Positions 49,518 through 58,911 of a DNA stretch of 64,000 nucleotides are shown here, one piece after another. Below the pieces are notes generated by a model. That model worked only from the letters and a program-made list of their open reading frames with translations. It made no database searches and had not been told where the DNA came from. Each line of letters opens with the position of its first letter. Position 1 is the stretch's first letter. Source of the DNA: Idiomarina loihiensis (GTDB lineage: Bacteria > Pseudomonadota > Gammaproteobacteria > Enterobacterales > Alteromonadaceae). The stretch is from positions 1-64,000 of the forward strand of contig NZ_CP074112.1 in the NCBI RefSeq assembly GCF_024584785.1. Direction: 5' to 3'. The translations under genes were made by a program, and so were the position numbers.

Positions 49518-50525
49518 GTGGAAAACCAACGAGAAATAGCACTGCAAGCTTGGTGTGAGTCTATCACCGGGCATGCGCAAAGACGTTTACAACCGGTATC
49601 AGGGGATGCCAGTTTTCGACGCTACTTTAGAACCAGTGATGGTCAGCGTAGCTTAATTGCGGTGGATGCACCGCCGCCGCAAGAATCATTGCAGCCATTT
49701 ATGGCGATAGCAGCCAGTTATGCAGCCGCAGGTGTGACGGTACCCGAGGTGATTGCAGCAAATCAAGAGCAGGGTTTTATGTTGCTCTCGGATCTTGGTT
49801 CAACGTTACTGCTCTCGGAGTTAACAGAAACCAACATGAGCGAGTGGTATCAGCGGGCATTGCAGGATTTAATGGCCTTGATGTCAGTCACTAGCACTGA
49901 ACTTGGGCCCTTGCCTTGTTACGATGAAGCGCTATTACGGCGCGAATTAGCGCTATTTCATGACTGGCTTGTGACTGAACACCTGCAACTAAAACTAAGC
50001 CGCGAAGAACAGCTTTTATGGCAAGAGTTTTGCGATACCTTGGTTACCAATGCGTTAGAGCAGCCACAAGTGGGTGTGCATCGCGATTTTCATGCCCGCA
50101 ACATCATGGTACTTGGACCACAACAACTGGCCTATATCGACTTTCAAGATGCGGTGGTGGGACCTATTACCTACGATGCTGTGAGCCTTTTGCGTGACTG
50201 CTATGTGCGCTGGCCGCTGGCGCAAGTGCGAGAATTGAGTCAGTACTTATACTTGCATTTGCAGCAACAAGGCCTTATTTCTCAACAAGTGTCGGCAGCA
50301 CAATGGCATCGTTGGTTCGATTTGATGGGACTGCAGCGACATACCAAAGCCGCTGGGATATTTGCACGACTTTATCACCGTGATGGTAAAGCCGGGTATT
50401 TAGCTGATATTCCGCGTACCGTGGGTTATCTGCATGATATTGCAGGCTTGTATCCAGAGTTTAGCGAGTATCAACGCTGGTTGGCGCGTGCCATACAACC
50501 CGCGTTACAGGAGTTATCAGCTTGA
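49518..50525 (+). CDS. amgK: N-acetylmuramate/N-acetylglucosamine kinase AmgK
   Basis: Sugar 1-kinase of the aminoglycoside-phosphotransferase fold that makes MurNAc-1-phosphate in cell-wall recycling. It has 335 residues. The catalytic loop is VGVHRDFHARNIMV with H188 and D190, then YIDFQDAVVGPITYD with the metal Asp. The GTG start has GAGG five to six bases upstream. It overlaps murU by 4 nt and stands opposite lptD, the arrangement known from Pseudomonas. General phosphotransferase is the only alternative reading. Confidence 0.9.
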   Translation: MENQREIALQAWCESITGHAQRRLQPVSGDASFRRYFRTSDGQRSLIAVDAPPPQESLQPFMAIAASYAAAGVTVPEVIAANQEQGFMLLSDLGSTLLLSELTETNMSEWYQRALQDLMALMSVTSTELGPLPCYDEALLRRELALFHDWLVTEHLQLKLSREEQLLWQEFCDTLVTNALEQPQVGVHRDFHARNIMVLGPQQLAYIDFQDAVVGPITYDAVSLLRDCYVRWPLAQVRELSQYLYLHLQQQGLISQQVSAAQWHRWFDLMGLQRHTKAAGIFARLYHRDGKAGYLADIPRTVGYLHDIAGLYPEFSEYQRWLARAIQPALQELSA

Positions 50526-51202
50526 AAGCAATGATTTTGGCTGCCGGTCGTGGTAAACGGATGCAGCCATTAACGGATACAATACCTAAACCGCTGTTAG
50601 CAGTACGAGGTAAACCGCTGATTCAGTACCACCTCGAGAAACTAGCAGCATTAGGAGTTGAACAGGTAGTGATTAACCATGCCTGGTTAGGGCATCTGTT
50701 ACAACAGCAGTTGGGAGATGGCAGCCAGTTTGGTTTACGTCTTTGTTACTCGGCTGAGCCACCGGGCGGTCTTGAAACTGCCGGAGGCATTATCAAAGCG
50801 CTGCCATGGTTAGGCGATGAACCTTTTTGGGTGATCAATGGCGATGTTTTTACTGACTTAGATTTCGGCAATTTACCGCGGCAGCTAGAGGCTGATGCGG
50901 ACGCGCATTTGTTGTTAGTAGCAAACCCCGTACATCATCCGCGAGGGGATTTTGCGCTAGCTAGCTCAGGGTTATTAAGCACTGACGCACATGCATCAAA
51001 TAGGTTAACCTACAGCGGTGTGGGCTTGTTTCATCCGCGTTTGTTTGCAGCTTATCCAGCCGGTAGTGAGCAGGTGCTCGCACTGCGCTCGTTATTTGAA
51101 CAAGCGATTCAGCGACAAGCCTTATATGGTAGTTACATAACGGCGGCATGGACCGATGTGGGTACCCCCGAACGTTTAGCACAATTACAGGAGCCAGTAT
51201 GA
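50522..51202 (+). CDS. murU: N-acetylmuramate alpha-1-phosphate uridylyltransferase
   Basis: Makes UDP-MurNAc from MurNAc-1-phosphate and UTP, bypassing de novo synthesis. It has 226 residues. The nucleotidyltransferase signature MILAAGRGKRMQPLTD starts at residue 4, with IPKPLLAVRGKPLIQYHL next, VINHAWLG and a metal Asp in VINGDVFTDLDF. The TTG start at 50522 gives the MKAMILAAG N-terminus seen in known MurU, has AGGAG eight bases upstream, and overlaps amgK. Its stop overlaps djlA as ATGA. Confidence 0.93.
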   Translation: MKAMILAAGRGKRMQPLTDTIPKPLLAVRGKPLIQYHLEKLAALGVEQVVINHAWLGHLLQQQLGDGSQFGLRLCYSAEPPGGLETAGGIIKALPWLGDEPFWVINGDVFTDLDFGNLPRQLEADADAHLLLVANPVHHPRGDFALASSGLLSTDAHASNRLTYSGVGLFHPRLFAAYPAGSEQVLALRSLFEQAIQRQALYGSYITAAWTDVGTPERLAQLQEPV

Positions 51203-51990
51203 TTTGGGGTAAAGTTTTAGGTGGTTTTTTCGGCTTTTTGCTGTTGCGCTGGGTCGGTATTGTGATTGGTGTGATGGTCGGCCACTGGTTTGATCAAGCA
51301 TTACAAAAGAATATGAAGCAAGGGGGTAACCCTGCCAATCATCAGCAGTTTTTGGATACTTTGTTTGCGGTACTTGGGCATCTTGCAAAGTCGAAAGGCC
51401 GAGTTACTGAGCAAGATATTGGCTATATAAGCCAGTTGATGGCGCATTTGCGCCTATCCGAAGATGCTAAAGTGCGCGCACAAGCTGCGTTTCGCGAAGG
51501 TAAACAAGCTGACTACCCGTTAAACGAGCGGGTGCAGCAGTTTAAGCAACAGTTTGCTTGGCGCCGCGATGTACTTCAGTTCTTTTTGGAACAAGTACTA
51601 ACGGTAGCCTTGATTGACGGTCAAGTAGACCAAGCAGAGTATCAAGTACTACAGCGGATAACCCAAAACCTTGGCTTTCATAAAGCGCAACTTGATATGT
51701 TGTTGCAGATGGCGCAAGCCGGTCAACGCTTTCGTGGTGGGCGGCAAGGAGCAGCAGGCAACGCTCGCAGTAGTGCTAGCCAACTTGACGATGCTTATGC
51801 CGTACTGGGGGTACCACGCAGCGCCAATGCCGCTGAAGTGAAAAAGGCTTATCGCAAACTCATGTCGAAACATCATCCAGACAAGCTGGCGGCGCAAGGG
51901 TTGCCACCAGAAATGCGAGAGTCAGCGCAGGCAAAAGCCCAAGAAATTCAAGCGGCTTATGAGCTGATTAAAAGCCAGCAGGGGCAGTAA
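51199..51990 (+). CDS. djlA: co-chaperone DjlA
   Basis: Inner-membrane-anchored J-domain partner of DnaK. It has 263 residues. One N-terminal membrane helix (about 5-30, GGFFGFLLLRWVGIVIGV), then a TerB-like helical domain (about 50-180), a Gly/Ser linker and a C-terminal J domain from about 195 with the HPD motif in SKHHPDKLA. The start ATG 51199 has CAGGAG close upstream and overlaps the murU stop. Its last 23 nt overlap rluA tail to tail. Confidence 0.95.
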   Translation: MIWGKVLGGFFGFLLLRWVGIVIGVMVGHWFDQALQKNMKQGGNPANHQQFLDTLFAVLGHLAKSKGRVTEQDIGYISQLMAHLRLSEDAKVRAQAAFREGKQADYPLNERVQQFKQQFAWRRDVLQFFLEQVLTVALIDGQVDQAEYQVLQRITQNLGFHKAQLDMLLQMAQAGQRFRGGRQGAAGNARSSASQLDDAYAVLGVPRSANAAEVKKAYRKLMSKHHPDKLAAQGLPPEMRESAQAKAQEIQAAYELIKSQQGQ

Positions 51991-52636
51991 AACTCAGCCA
52001 TTGCTGACTACTTGGCTGAAAAAAGCCGAGCTGTTGTGCATGCAGGAATAAGCGTTCAGCAGCTGCGTAGGCCTGCTGATGAGCGTAGAATTTATCCCCC
52101 AGAATAGGGGTGCCCAAGGCCTGCATGTGCACCCTTAATTGATGTGACCGCCCAGTAAAAGGTTCCAACTCTACCCGGCTAATCAGCTGCTGTTGCTGCT
52201 GGCGCTGGGCCAGCACTCGGTAGAAAGTTAAGGCTGGTTTTCCAAGGCTTAAATCAACCATTTGCCGGGGACGATTGGGCCAGTCGCAACGCATGGCAAG
52301 ATCGATAGCCCCGGCCATGGCAGGTAAGGCTCCCCAGACTTCGGCAAGGTAGCGTTTGTAGACTCGACGTTGTTCAAATTGACGCTGTAAATGAGCTTGG
52401 GCTGTTTTATGCAAAGCAAACACCAGTAAGCCCGAAGTCGCCATATCCAACCTATGTACGACTCTAATATCGGGAAACACCCAAGCCAGCCGCGCCCAGC
52501 TTGAATCGCGATGAGCTGGGTCTTTGCCAGGTACACTCAATAATCCACTTGGCTTGTTAATAACCACCACATCATCGTCTCGATAGACAATGTCTAGAAA
52601 AGGGTGCTGTGGCGGGTTATAGGTAAGCAAAGTCAT
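51968..52636 (-). CDS. rluA: 23S rRNA/tRNA pseudouridine synthase RluA
   Basis: Makes pseudouridine at 23S 746 and tRNA 32 in E. coli. It has 222 residues. The catalytic Asp is D64 in VVHRLDMATSGLL. VINKPSGLLSVPG, LEPFTGRSHQLRVHMQALG and ILGDKFYA are family motifs; no S4 domain precedes the core, as in RluA. Its start overlaps the rapA stop by 4 nt. Confidence 0.95.
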   Translation of the reverse strand: MTLLTYNPPQHPFLDIVYRDDDVVVINKPSGLLSVPGKDPAHRDSSWARLAWVFPDIRVVHRLDMATSGLLVFALHKTAQAHLQRQFEQRRVYKRYLAEVWGALPAMAGAIDLAMRCDWPNRPRQMVDLSLGKPALTFYRVLAQRQQQQQLISRVELEPFTGRSHQLRVHMQALGTPILGDKFYAHQQAYAAAERLFLHAQQLGFFQPSSQQWLSFTAPAGF

Positions 52637-55314
52637 GCTGGAATATTCACCATAACTCGCACTGCATCTAATTGTAATACAGGCTGTGTCAGTGCTTGCA
52701 GTAATTGCTCGCGACGCTCTCGCACTGCATTAATTTCTGAGTCACGCACCAATGGGTTGTGTTGTTGCAACTGCTCTAAGCGGGCCAGCTGTTGCGCTAA
52801 TTGCTGTTCGACAGCGGTTGCCGCGGCAGCAACAAAGCTAGATTGTGCTTGTTCGGCTGGTGACCAAGCCGTTTTGATTGCTTGCTGACAAGGGCCGCGC
52901 AATTGCTTCAATAGCCCTCGAGCTTGCTTTTTATCTAGCGGCAATAACTGTTTGTCTAGGCCTGCGGCGGCAACCTTAGCAGTCAAGTCGCGGCCTTGAC
53001 TGTCTAAGAGCACGCGAATTCGCTGTTGCGGATAAAACTCATGGGCTTGTAGCGCTTTTGGTGCCATTAAAGTGCTGACAAACTGCAGTTCAATAAACCA
53101 TGTGCCGGCAGGTAGAGCACGGTTTTTGAGTTGTGCAACACAGGTACTGCCGTAACTATCGAAACTTAGCAACTCCAGTGCTTGTTGAACAAACGGGTGG
53201 TCCCAACTTAAGAACTCCACGTCTTCGTGCTGTAACGCATAACCGCGCGCAAAAGTAACGGTCACGCCCTCTTCTGGTAATCCCGCGATAGGCACACGCA
53301 GCTGTTCAGTGGGACGTAACCAACCGCTACTGTCGTTGAGCGCATCATAGTCGATACCAAACCGGTCCCAGAATTGCTCCATGAATGCCTGTAAGGCTTG
53401 ATAGTCATCAGCAGCGCAAATGGCATCTAGCACGGGTTGTACTTGATGCGGTCGGCAGGCATTCAGTTCTTGCAGGCGATCGCGACCTGCTTGCACTTGT
53501 TCGCGCAAATCTGCCGCCATAGTCTCGGTGGCAATGATGAGTTCGTCTAATAGCTGATTATCCTCACCTTCTGCATCAGTCATAGTGCTAGCTGCTAGCA
53601 CTTGGTCGTGTAGCTGGTCATAGATGGCAGCTCCGACCGCATTCGGTTGGTTAAAAGCATCCATGGCTTGATACCAAGCAAAGAGTGCGGCTTCGGCGCT
53701 ATCGGCAACAATAGGCACATGAAGATGAATGGTATCTTGCTGGCCAATCCTATCCAAACGGCCAATTCGTTGCTCCAGCAGATCAGGATGGTTAGGTAAA
53801 TCAAACAAAATCAAATGCTGAGCACATTGGAAATTTCGTCCTTCGCTACCGATTTCAGAGCATATTAATAAGGGGCAGCCTTCTTCAGGGCTCGCAAAAT
53901 AGGCTGCGGCTCGATCGCGTTCTAGTAACGTGAGTTGTTCATGAAACACAGCTGCATGGATGCCAGTTTTTACTCGCAATTGTTCTTGTAATAACAAGAC
54001 CTGATCTGTGTGACGACAAATAAGCACAAACTTTTGCTGTTTGTGCTGCTTCAGTAGCTCGATTAACCAGTCTAGCTTGTTCTGCTCGGGCGTGAGTCGC
54101 TGTGGGTGCAAGACGCGTTGCGGAAACTGTCCAACATGACTGCGGCTATTACGAAACATGACCCGGCCGGTACCGTAGTGATCTAATAATTGGTCCAGCT
54201 CGGCATCTTTGCCAGCGACCGCTAAGGCAGCGGCTTGGGGGGCCAGTGTTTGGTAATGCTGCTGCTCTTGCTGAAAACTAGCGAAATCACTAAAACGATC
54301 CGGATCAAGTAATTGTAACCGAGCAAAATGAGCTTCGGCTCCCGCTTGTTCAGGGGTGGCGGTTAGCAAAATGACCGAACCAATCGCTTCGCAAAGCTCA
54401 CTTAATTTGCTAAACGCAGGGGTAGCTGGGGTCAGTTGATGAGCCTCATCAACAAGCAGTAAATCCCAGTTTACCTCCAATAACTCTAAGCTCCAGAACT
54501 TATGGATAAGTAGGGATTGCGGTACGATAACTAATTGCTCAGTGGCAAACACGCTATCGGCATCTAGCGCTGCCTGTTCACAGCGCTCTTGATCAAACAA
54601 GCTAAAACGCAAATTAAAGCGCCGTAACAGTTCGACAATCCACTGATGAGCTAGGCTATCAGGTACCACAATCAATACTCGCTCGCTGCGACCTGTCAGC
54701 AAACGGCGCTGCAAAATCAAGCCGGCTTCAATGGTTTTGCCAAGGCCCACTTCATCAGCTAAGAGCACTCGTGGATTGAAGCGATCGGCAACAGTTGCCG
54801 CAATAAAAATCTGATGGGCAAGAACATCAGCACGGGCCCCGAGTAACCCCGCAGCTGGATTTTGCTGCCATTGCTGTAAATACTGTTGTGCTTGGTGACG
54901 TAGCCGATACAAATCGAGCCGATCGACCTTACCAGCCAAGATCCGAGTTAAAGGGTGATTGGCCGCCACTTGGGCCGCTAGGTGCACTTCGGCGATAACC
55001 ACAGTGTCACCGTTATCTTCACGTTGCGCCTGATAGTTGATGACACCATCTTGCACAGTCACCTCGGTTACCCGAAAGTACCAACCATCGGCGTGTTGAC
55101 CGCGTTCATCAACCAGCAAGTGGTAGCGCGCTAGTGGCGCATCGCGGCGGGCATAGTGGCGCATTTCGCCGGTGGCAGGAAACAGTACCGCGACGGTGCG
55201 GTCTTGCACTTGGGTGATCACTCCCAAGCCTTGTTCCATTTCGGTTTCACTTAACCAGCGTTGACCCATTGCAAAATCGGCGGTTGTCACATCAGTTACC
55301 ACATCAGTTACCAT
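52633..55314 (-). CDS. rapA: RNA polymerase-associated helicase RapA
   Basis: SNF2-family ATPase that helps recycle stalled RNA polymerase. It has 893 residues, about 75 fewer than E. coli RapA (968). The N-terminal Tudor-like part has MGQRWLSETEMEQGLG. Walker A is LADEVGLGKT (185-194), the DEAH box is in LLLVDEAHQL, and motif VI QRIGRLDRIGQ is present. The start is unsure: ATG 55314 has no good ribosome site, and MGQRW at 55269 fits the E. coli N-terminus better. Coupled with rluA. Confidence 0.94.
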   Translation of the reverse strand: MVTDVVTDVTTADFAMGQRWLSETEMEQGLGVITQVQDRTVAVLFPATGEMRHYARRDAPLARYHLLVDERGQHADGWYFRVTEVTVQDGVINYQAQREDNGDTVVIAEVHLAAQVAANHPLTRILAGKVDRLDLYRLRHQAQQYLQQWQQNPAAGLLGARADVLAHQIFIAATVADRFNPRVLLADEVGLGKTIEAGLILQRRLLTGRSERVLIVVPDSLAHQWIVELLRRFNLRFSLFDQERCEQAALDADSVFATEQLVIVPQSLLIHKFWSLELLEVNWDLLLVDEAHQLTPATPAFSKLSELCEAIGSVILLTATPEQAGAEAHFARLQLLDPDRFSDFASFQQEQQHYQTLAPQAAALAVAGKDAELDQLLDHYGTGRVMFRNSRSHVGQFPQRVLHPQRLTPEQNKLDWLIELLKQHKQQKFVLICRHTDQVLLLQEQLRVKTGIHAAVFHEQLTLLERDRAAAYFASPEEGCPLLICSEIGSEGRNFQCAQHLILFDLPNHPDLLEQRIGRLDRIGQQDTIHLHVPIVADSAEAALFAWYQAMDAFNQPNAVGAAIYDQLHDQVLAASTMTDAEGEDNQLLDELIIATETMAADLREQVQAGRDRLQELNACRPHQVQPVLDAICAADDYQALQAFMEQFWDRFGIDYDALNDSSGWLRPTEQLRVPIAGLPEEGVTVTFARGYALQHEDVEFLSWDHPFVQQALELLSFDSYGSTCVAQLKNRALPAGTWFIELQFVSTLMAPKALQAHEFYPQQRIRVLLDSQGRDLTAKVAAAGLDKQLLPLDKKQARGLLKQLRGPCQQAIKTAWSPAEQAQSSFVAAAATAVEQQLAQQLARLEQLQQHNPLVRDSEINAVRERREQLLQALTQPVLQLDAVRVMVNIPA

Positions 55315-55487
55315 AGTGTTGAAAGACCTTTACAGCATAGCGGAATATTGACCGCATAAAAAAGGGCGCACATGGTAACTAAAATTATTTGAATGTTCAC
55401 ATGATTTTCATAAAAGATGCGCTAATCTTAGAAAAGCAAGCTCGTGGTGATAGTACTTACCTTGATAACATCAACGCAGAGGTGCGC

Positions 55488-56873
55488 ATGACCGAAACCC
55501 CCGCTAAATATTACCTACTCGACACAAATATTCTGCTACATGAACCCCTTGCCTTTTTAAACTTTGAAGAGCATCACGTGATTATTCCGATGGTGGTGCT
55601 AGAAGAGCTCGATAACATCAAAGATCGTCATAAAGATGTCAGTCGTGAAGCGCGGTTAGCTATTCGGTCGTTAGAAGATGCGTTAAAAGCAGCTACGCCT
55701 GAACAGATCTTAGCTGGGGTGCCGTTGAATCGAATGCAAGGTGCTCATCATGCCCAAGGCACGTTAGCTATCTATCCGGATTACCAATTAAAGCAACAAG
55801 ATGCGGTATTGAACCTAAAAGAGAACGACCACCGCATCATTCAGTCTGCATTAGCGTTGCAAGCGCTGCATCAGCACACCAAAGTAGTGCTCGTGACCAA
55901 AGATATCAACATGCGCTTAAAGGCTAAGGGAGCTGGAGTTAATTATGTCGAAGACTATCGTACCGACCAGTTGATTGATGATATTCGTTTCTTATCCAAA
56001 GGTTTTGTTGAAATAGACGGTGATTTTTGGCAATCCGTAGGCGAGGTCACGAGCGTTCAGCAGGGGCGAGAAACATTTCATGAAATAGACCGTAAGTTAT
56101 TGCCACATGTGTTTAGAAACCAATATTTAATTGATGATAGCGAGCACTTTGCCGCCAAGGTCGTAGCCTATGATACGGACCGTGTACGGCTGCAAGATCT
56201 GGGTTTTGAACGCATGATGAGTTATCGCGCCTGGGGCATTCATCCGAAGAACATTTATCAAGCGATGGCTTTGAATGCACTGTTAGATCCTCACATTGAT
56301 TTGGTGATTTTAACTGGGCCTGCCGGCAGTGGAAAGACCTTGTTGGCACTGGCCGCTGCGCTAGAACTCGTGGTCGAGCAGGGCACCTATGAGAAAATTA
56401 TCGTGACCAGAAATACCCCAGAAATTGCTGAATCTATTGGTTATTTGCCAGGTACAGAAGAAGAGAAAATGGCCCCGTGGCTAGCAGCTATTACAGATTC
56501 GTTAGAGGTCTTGCACAAACATGATGAAAGCATGGAAGCGAGTATGAACTACATCATGAACAAGGCGAACATTCAGTTTAAATCTTTGAATTTTATGCGT
56601 GGTCGCAGTATTCAAAATGCAATTGTAATACTCGACGAATCGCAAAATCTAACAGCTTCACAACTAAAAACCTTGCTAACTAGGTGTGGTACGGGCACTA
56701 AAATTGTATGTACTGGTAATTTGGCGCAGATTGATAGTTATTATCTGACCGCAGTAACCTCGGGCTTAACCTATATTGTAGAGCGTTTTAAAGATTACCC
56801 GGGCAGCGCGACGATTAATTTAAATGGGGTTGTAAGAAGCTCCTTAGCACAATACGCAGAAGAAAATCTGTAA
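55488..56873 (+). CDS. PIN-domain PhoH family ATPase
   Basis: A 461-residue fusion of an N-terminal PIN-type nuclease domain (YLLDTNILLHEP with D12, then VLEELDNIK) and a C-terminal PhoH ATPase domain. The latter has Walker A GPAGSGKT (277-284), Walker B VILDESQNLT and CTGNLAQID. Members of this family couple RNA unwinding to PIN cleavage in mycobacteria (PhoH2); the role in gammaproteobacteria is less clear. ATG 55488 was chosen for its AGAGG ribosome site; the open frame from 55389 has none. Distinct from the short PhoH/YbeZ near ybeY. Confidence 0.93.
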   Translation: MTETPAKYYLLDTNILLHEPLAFLNFEEHHVIIPMVVLEELDNIKDRHKDVSREARLAIRSLEDALKAATPEQILAGVPLNRMQGAHHAQGTLAIYPDYQLKQQDAVLNLKENDHRIIQSALALQALHQHTKVVLVTKDINMRLKAKGAGVNYVEDYRTDQLIDDIRFLSKGFVEIDGDFWQSVGEVTSVQQGRETFHEIDRKLLPHVFRNQYLIDDSEHFAAKVVAYDTDRVRLQDLGFERMMSYRAWGIHPKNIYQAMALNALLDPHIDLVILTGPAGSGKTLLALAAALELVVEQGTYEKIIVTRNTPEIAESIGYLPGTEEEKMAPWLAAITDSLEVLHKHDESMEASMNYIMNKANIQFKSLNFMRGRSIQNAIVILDESQNLTASQLKTLLTRCGTGTKIVCTGNLAQIDSYYLTAVTSGLTYIVERFKDYPGSATINLNGVVRSSLAQYAEENL

Positions 56874-56902
56874 TGGCAGGAATGCATCTTTCGCGACTAG
56901 GT

Positions 56903-56958
56903 TTAGCTTTGATGACTTAGCTTTGATGACTTAGCTTGGATGACTCAGCTTTGATGAC
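56903..56958. repeat. four 14-bp tandem repeats at the ruvX 3' end
   Basis: Four head-to-tail copies of TTAGCTTTGATGAC fill the gap between convergent phoH and ruvX. Two are identical, the third has one change (TTGGATGAC) and the fourth, 56945-56958, starts TC instead of TT. The fourth copy encodes the last residues S-H-Q-S and stop of ruvX, so the array looks like a local amplification of the gene end. Confidence 0.85.
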
Positions 56959-57358
56959 TAAGATAGTCTTCTAAAATTAACTGGGCGGCGGCGCTGTCAA
57001 TTTTATCTTTTTGTAATTGCCGGTAGCCGCCACGCGCAAAGAGTTCCTCTTTGGCTGCGACCGTGGTTAGCCGTTCATCTTGCAGCTCTACCGGCAAGCC
57101 AAAGCGACCATGCAGGCGGTTAGCAAACTTACGAGCTAGATCCGTCAGCGGCTGTTCGCTGCCATCCATATTTAATGGCAGGCCAACCACTAGGAGTTTT
57201 GGTTGCCAAGTTTGGATCAACTTGGCAACCAAATCCCAATTAGGTTGACCATCTTTGGCTTTCAGGGCTGCCAGTGGTGAGGCTGTTCCTGTGATGGCTT
57301 GGCCAACTGCCACGCCAATGCTGTGGGTGCCAAAATCAAAACCAAGAACCTGGCTCAT
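56945..57358 (-). CDS. ruvX: pre-16S rRNA nuclease / Holliday-junction resolvase-like (YqgF)
   Basis: RNase H-fold protein of 137 residues. In E. coli YqgF matures the 16S 5' end. [15 protein letters not shown] starts the fold with the first catalytic Asp, [11 protein letters not shown] and [13 protein letters not shown] give the second acidic site, and [14 protein letters not shown] ends it. ATG 57358 overlaps the yqgE stop as ATGA. The C-terminal codons belong to the tandem repeat at 56903-56958. Confidence 0.94.
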   Translation of the reverse strand: MSQVLGFDFGTHSIGVAVGQAITGTASPLAALKAKDGQPNWDLVAKLIQTWQPKLLVVGLPLNMDGSEQPLTDLARKFANRLHGRFGLPVELQDERLTTVAAKEELFARGGYRQLQKDKIDSAAAQLILEDYLSHQS

Positions 57359-57921
57359 GCGTGGCCTACATCCGGACCTAATTGCCACAAATCGATGCCA
57401 AGTTTGGCCACCGCTTTTTGCCAACGCTCTTTGCTGGGAGTGTTGAACAAAATATCTGGGTCGGCAGGAATCGTTAACCAGCTATTACTGGCTAGTTCTT
57501 CTTCAAGCTGACCCGCATCCCAACCAGCATAGCCCAGTGTCATCAGGAACTTTTCAGGGGGGAACCCCTTTCCCATCGCCTCTAAAATATCCTTAGAGGT
57601 AGTAATACTCAACTCGTCACTGAGCTTAATTGAGCTACGCCAGTCATGATCTGGACTATGCAGCACAAAGCCGCGATCTTGGGCTAAGGGACCGCCAGAA
57701 TATACTGGGCGTTGCAACGAGGGGCTATTATCAGGCACCACGATTTCTAGTTTGGTGAGTAAATCTTCCACACTAAGTTCAACCGGCTGATTAATCACCA
57801 AACCCATAGCCCCGTCTTTATTGTGCTCGCAAATATAAGTCACTGAGCGGGCAAAGAAAGGGTCGTCCATGGTTGGCATGGCAATTAAAAAGTGATTCTG
57901 TAAACTCTCTAGTGTTTCCAT
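57355..57921 (-). CDS. yqgE: YqgE/AlgH family protein
   Basis: A 188-residue protein of the UPF0301 family (AlgH in Pseudomonas), function unsettled. [21 protein letters not shown] at the N-terminus, then [26 protein letters not shown] and [15 protein letters not shown] are family hallmarks. ATG 57921 has AGGAG ten bases upstream; a GTG at 57942 overlaps the gshB stop. It stands between gshB and ruvX, as in E. coli. Confidence 0.95.
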   Translation of the reverse strand: METLESLQNHFLIAMPTMDDPFFARSVTYICEHNKDGAMGLVINQPVELSVEDLLTKLEIVVPDNSPSLQRPVYSGGPLAQDRGFVLHSPDHDWRSSIKLSDELSITTSKDILEAMGKGFPPEKFLMTLGYAGWDAGQLEEELASNSWLTIPADPDILFNTPSKERWQKAVAKLGIDLWQLGPDVGHA

Positions 57922-57935
57922 GAACTCACTACTCC

Positions 57936-58883
57936 TCAACACAAACCTAGCTGGCGCTCAATAGCATCAAATACTTTGGCGGCGATGTTAATAGAATATG
58001 CGTCCTCAATTTCGCGCATACAAGTGGGGCTGGTGACATTTATTTCTGTAATACGGTCGCCAATCACATCTAGCCCAACCAGCAATAAGCCACGGCGTTT
58101 TAGTTCAGGCCCCACGGCTTTGGCTAGTTCCCAATCGGATTCACTCAAAGGTTGTGGTCGACCGCTACCTCCGGCGGCAAGATTACCGCGAGTTTCGCCG
58201 GCTGATGGAATCCGAGCTAATGCGTATGGCATAGGCTCGCCATCAATGATAAGGATGCGCTTGTCGCCATCTTTAATAGCCGGTAAATAACGTTGCACCA
58301 TGGCAAAGCGTTTGCCGTGGTCGGTGAGGGTTTCGATAATGACCCCAAGATTATTACCGTCAGCACCGACTCGGAAAATAGAGGCTCCACCCATGCCGTC
58401 CAGTGGTTTCAGGATGATATCTTGATGTTGCTGATGGAAGGCCCGAATCTGCTCCGCTCGCCGGGTGACTATCGTAGGAGGAGTTAACTCATTAAACCAA
58501 GCTGTGAATAGCTTTTCGTTACAATCGCGCAAGCTTTGTGGTTTGTTGGCAACCAATACGCCACGTCGCTCAGCCAGTTCTAGAATGTAAGTTGCGTACA
58601 CATATTCGGTATCAAAGGGCGGATCTTTGCGCATCAAAATGATATCAAACTCAGCCAACGGCACCTCTTTAGCTGGTTCAAGATCGTAAAAATCTTCGGC
58701 TTGGTCGCGTACCGTCACTTGTCGAACAGTGGCCATGGGCTCGCCGGCCACAATCGATAGGTCACTCATTTCTAAATAAAAGCATTCATACTCACGAGCT
58801 TGAGCCTCCAGCAAGAGCCGAAAGCTGGTGTCTTTATATGTCTTGACCTGGGCGATTGGGTCCATAATCATGGCTAGTTTCAT
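57936..58883 (-). CDS. gshB: glutathione synthetase
   Basis: ATP-grasp ligase that adds glycine to gamma-glutamylcysteine. It has 315 residues (E. coli 316). LAMIMDPIAQVKTYKDTSF starts the protein. LMRKDPPFDTEYVYATYIL, LKPLDGMGGASIFR and GDKRILIIDGEP form the ATP site, and EINVTSPTCMREIE ends it. ATG 58883 has GGAGG four to five bases upstream; the frame from 58928 overlaps the rsmE end and is unlikely. Confidence 0.97.
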   Translation of the reverse strand: MKLAMIMDPIAQVKTYKDTSFRLLLEAQAREYECFYLEMSDLSIVAGEPMATVRQVTVRDQAEDFYDLEPAKEVPLAEFDIILMRKDPPFDTEYVYATYILELAERRGVLVANKPQSLRDCNEKLFTAWFNELTPPTIVTRRAEQIRAFHQQHQDIILKPLDGMGGASIFRVGADGNNLGVIIETLTDHGKRFAMVQRYLPAIKDGDKRILIIDGEPMPYALARIPSAGETRGNLAAGGSGRPQPLSESDWELAKAVGPELKRRGLLLVGLDVIGDRITEINVTSPTCMREIEDAYSINIAAKVFDAIERQLGLC

Positions 58884-58911
58884 AAAACCTCCATTAACAG
58901 CAACACCGGCG

